DNA of 64,000 nt from Duganella sp. BuS-21 (GTDB lineage Bacteria > Pseudomonadota > Gammaproteobacteria > Burkholderiales > Burkholderiaceae_D). Below the pieces are notes generated by a model. The model was not told the DNA's origin and searched no databases. It saw nothing but the letters and a program-made list of their open reading frames with translations. Positions 63,162-64,000 of this stretch are shown one piece after another. Position numbers and translations under genes: made by a program. Every line of letters begins with the position of its first letter. The stretch's first letter is position 1. Where the stretch lies: NCBI GenBank assembly GCA_041874725.1, contig CP097466.1, positions 1,178,001 through 1,242,000 on the forward strand, read 5' to 3'.

Positions 63162-64000
63162 ATGTTATCTCCACGCCGTAGTCTACTCGTTCCGACAGGC
63201 GCCGTTGCGTTCGCGCTTGCGCTGGCCGCCTGCACCACCACGCCGCTGCCGCCGGACAAAGCGCCTGTACCAGCGCAACCGGCGCCGTCACAGCCTGCCA
63301 CGCCTGCGCCGACGGCGCCGACGGCGCCGACGGCGCCGGTCCAGCCGCCCAAGCCGGCCGCCCTGCACATGGTGGCGGCCACTTTTGCCGCGCTGCCGGG
63401 CTGGGACAAGGACGACCTGCGCGCGGCCTGGCCGGCGTTCAGCTCCTCGTGCTCGGTACTGGTCAAGCAGCCGACCTGGAAGGAGGTCTGTACCATCGGC
63501 CGCAGCGTCAACGCCAGCGACGAACGCGCCATCCGCACCTTCTTCGAAACCTTCTTCGAGCCGCAGCAGGTCATCGCACCGGACGGCGCCGCCGAAGGCC
63601 TGGTCACCGGCTATTACGAGCCGTTGCTGCACGGCTCGCGCAAAAAGGGTGGCGCGTACCAGACGCCGCTCTATAAAGTACCGGACGACATGCTCACCAT
63701 CGACCTGGGCAGCGTCTATCCCGAGCTGAAGAATATGCGCCTGCGCGGCAAGCTGGCGGGCAAGAAGGTCGTGCCTTATTCCACCCGCGCCGACATCGAA
63801 GCGGCCAATTTCAGCGGCAAGGAGCTGCTGTGGGTGGATGATCCGGTGGAGTCGTTCTTCCTGCAGGTGCAGGGTTCGGGCCGTGTGCAGCTGAGCGAAA
63901 CCGGCGAAACCGTGCGCGTGGCGTATGCCGACCAGAACGGCCATCCCTACAAGTCGATCGGGAAATACCTGGTGGAGAAGGGCGAGCTGACGCTGGAGCA
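63162..64000 (+). CDS. mltA: Membrane-bound lytic murein transglycosylase A, 3' truncated
   Basis: A lipoprotein (MLSPRRSLLVPTGAVAFALA, lipobox LAAC) that cleaves peptidoglycan at the outer membrane. A Pro/Ala/Thr linker is encoded by GCGCCGACG-type nine-base repeats (63306-63341). The MltA domain follows, with GLVTGYYEPLLHGSRKKGG and FLQVQGSGRVQLSETGE. The frame is open to the window end; the C-terminal 3D domain with the catalytic Asp is outside. Confidence 0.93.
   Translation, partial: MLSPRRSLLVPTGAVAFALALAACTTTPLPPDKAPVPAQPAPSQPATPAPTAPTAPTAPVQPPKPAALHMVAATFAALPGWDKDDLRAAWPAFSSSCSVLVKQPTWKEVCTIGRSVNASDERAIRTFFETFFEPQQVIAPDGAAEGLVTGYYEPLLHGSRKKGGAYQTPLYKVPDDMLTIDLGSVYPELKNMRLRGKLAGKKVVPYSTRADIEAANFSGKELLWVDDPVESFFLQVQGSGRVQLSETGETVRVAYADQNGHPYKSIGKYLVEKGELTLE

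Noticed and set aside
63306..63341. Short direct repeats that could suggest a CRISPR or regulatory array
   Set aside because: They are nine-base in-frame repeats that encode the Pro/Ala/Thr linker of MltA, with no spacers.

Overview
The window reads as chromosomal DNA of a high-GC betaproteobacterium, most likely an Oxalobacteraceae (Duganella/Massilia/Janthinobacterium type). I infer this from the gene content: ccmABCDEFGHI in one operon, a trpE-trpG-trpD-(lysE)-trpC block behind gph-rpe, DUF2167, DUF885 and MYG1 proteins, and many secreted peptidases. No sequence search was run.

Layout. 1-14.4 kb: the 3' part of a secreted subtilisin; a small lipoprotein and a secreted hypothetical protein; a RelA/SpoT-like protein; a glycosyltransferase plus a polytopic membrane partner; a decayed gluconate-permease (GntP) fragment running antisense into a nei-type DNA glycosylase; a broken AAA ATPase; an M50 protease with a DUF2167 protein; a secreted amidohydrolase and an M28 peptidase. 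14.4-21.2 kb: the full cytochrome c maturation operon ccmABCDEFGHI. 21.2-35.1 kb: a tightly packed seven-gene operon encoding a predicted electron-transfer conduit. It contains a di-heme-type membrane cytochrome b, a membrane-anchored decaheme cytochrome c, a double GlcG/HbpS lipoprotein, an SH3b plus predicted outer-membrane barrel protein, a decaheme cytochrome fused to LVIVD repeats, a pentaheme c554-like cytochrome, and a FAD/cNMP-binding/four-[4Fe-4S] oxidoreductase. This is the most interesting part of the window. The ccm operon directly upstream would supply heme attachment for about 25 predicted c-type heme sites.

35.1-47.4 kb: a prolyl-oligopeptidase homologue without its catalytic Ser and His, DUF2058, an M28-like peptidase, a MITE-like element that supplies the stop codon of an orphan ParA, DUF885, a BASS transporter, MYG1, a TonB-dependent receptor, and a HigA antitoxin beside a deleted HigB toxin. 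47.7-56.3 kb: tRNA-Phe, a UbiH-family hydroxylase, DsbC, an IorAB-type molybdenum hydroxylase with a MocA-like enzyme, an M61 peptidase and a diguanylate cyclase. 56.3-62.5 kb (minus strand): rpe, gph, then a Trp-codon-rich leader peptide and attenuator, trpE, trpG, trpD, a long hairpin, lysE and trpC. 62.5-64 kb: apaG, a 27-residue membrane peptide and the start of mltA.

Decay is visible at three places (GntP fragment, AAA ATPase, HigB), and two dispersed repeat families are present. No CRISPR array, prophage, rRNA gene or intact insertion sequence was seen.
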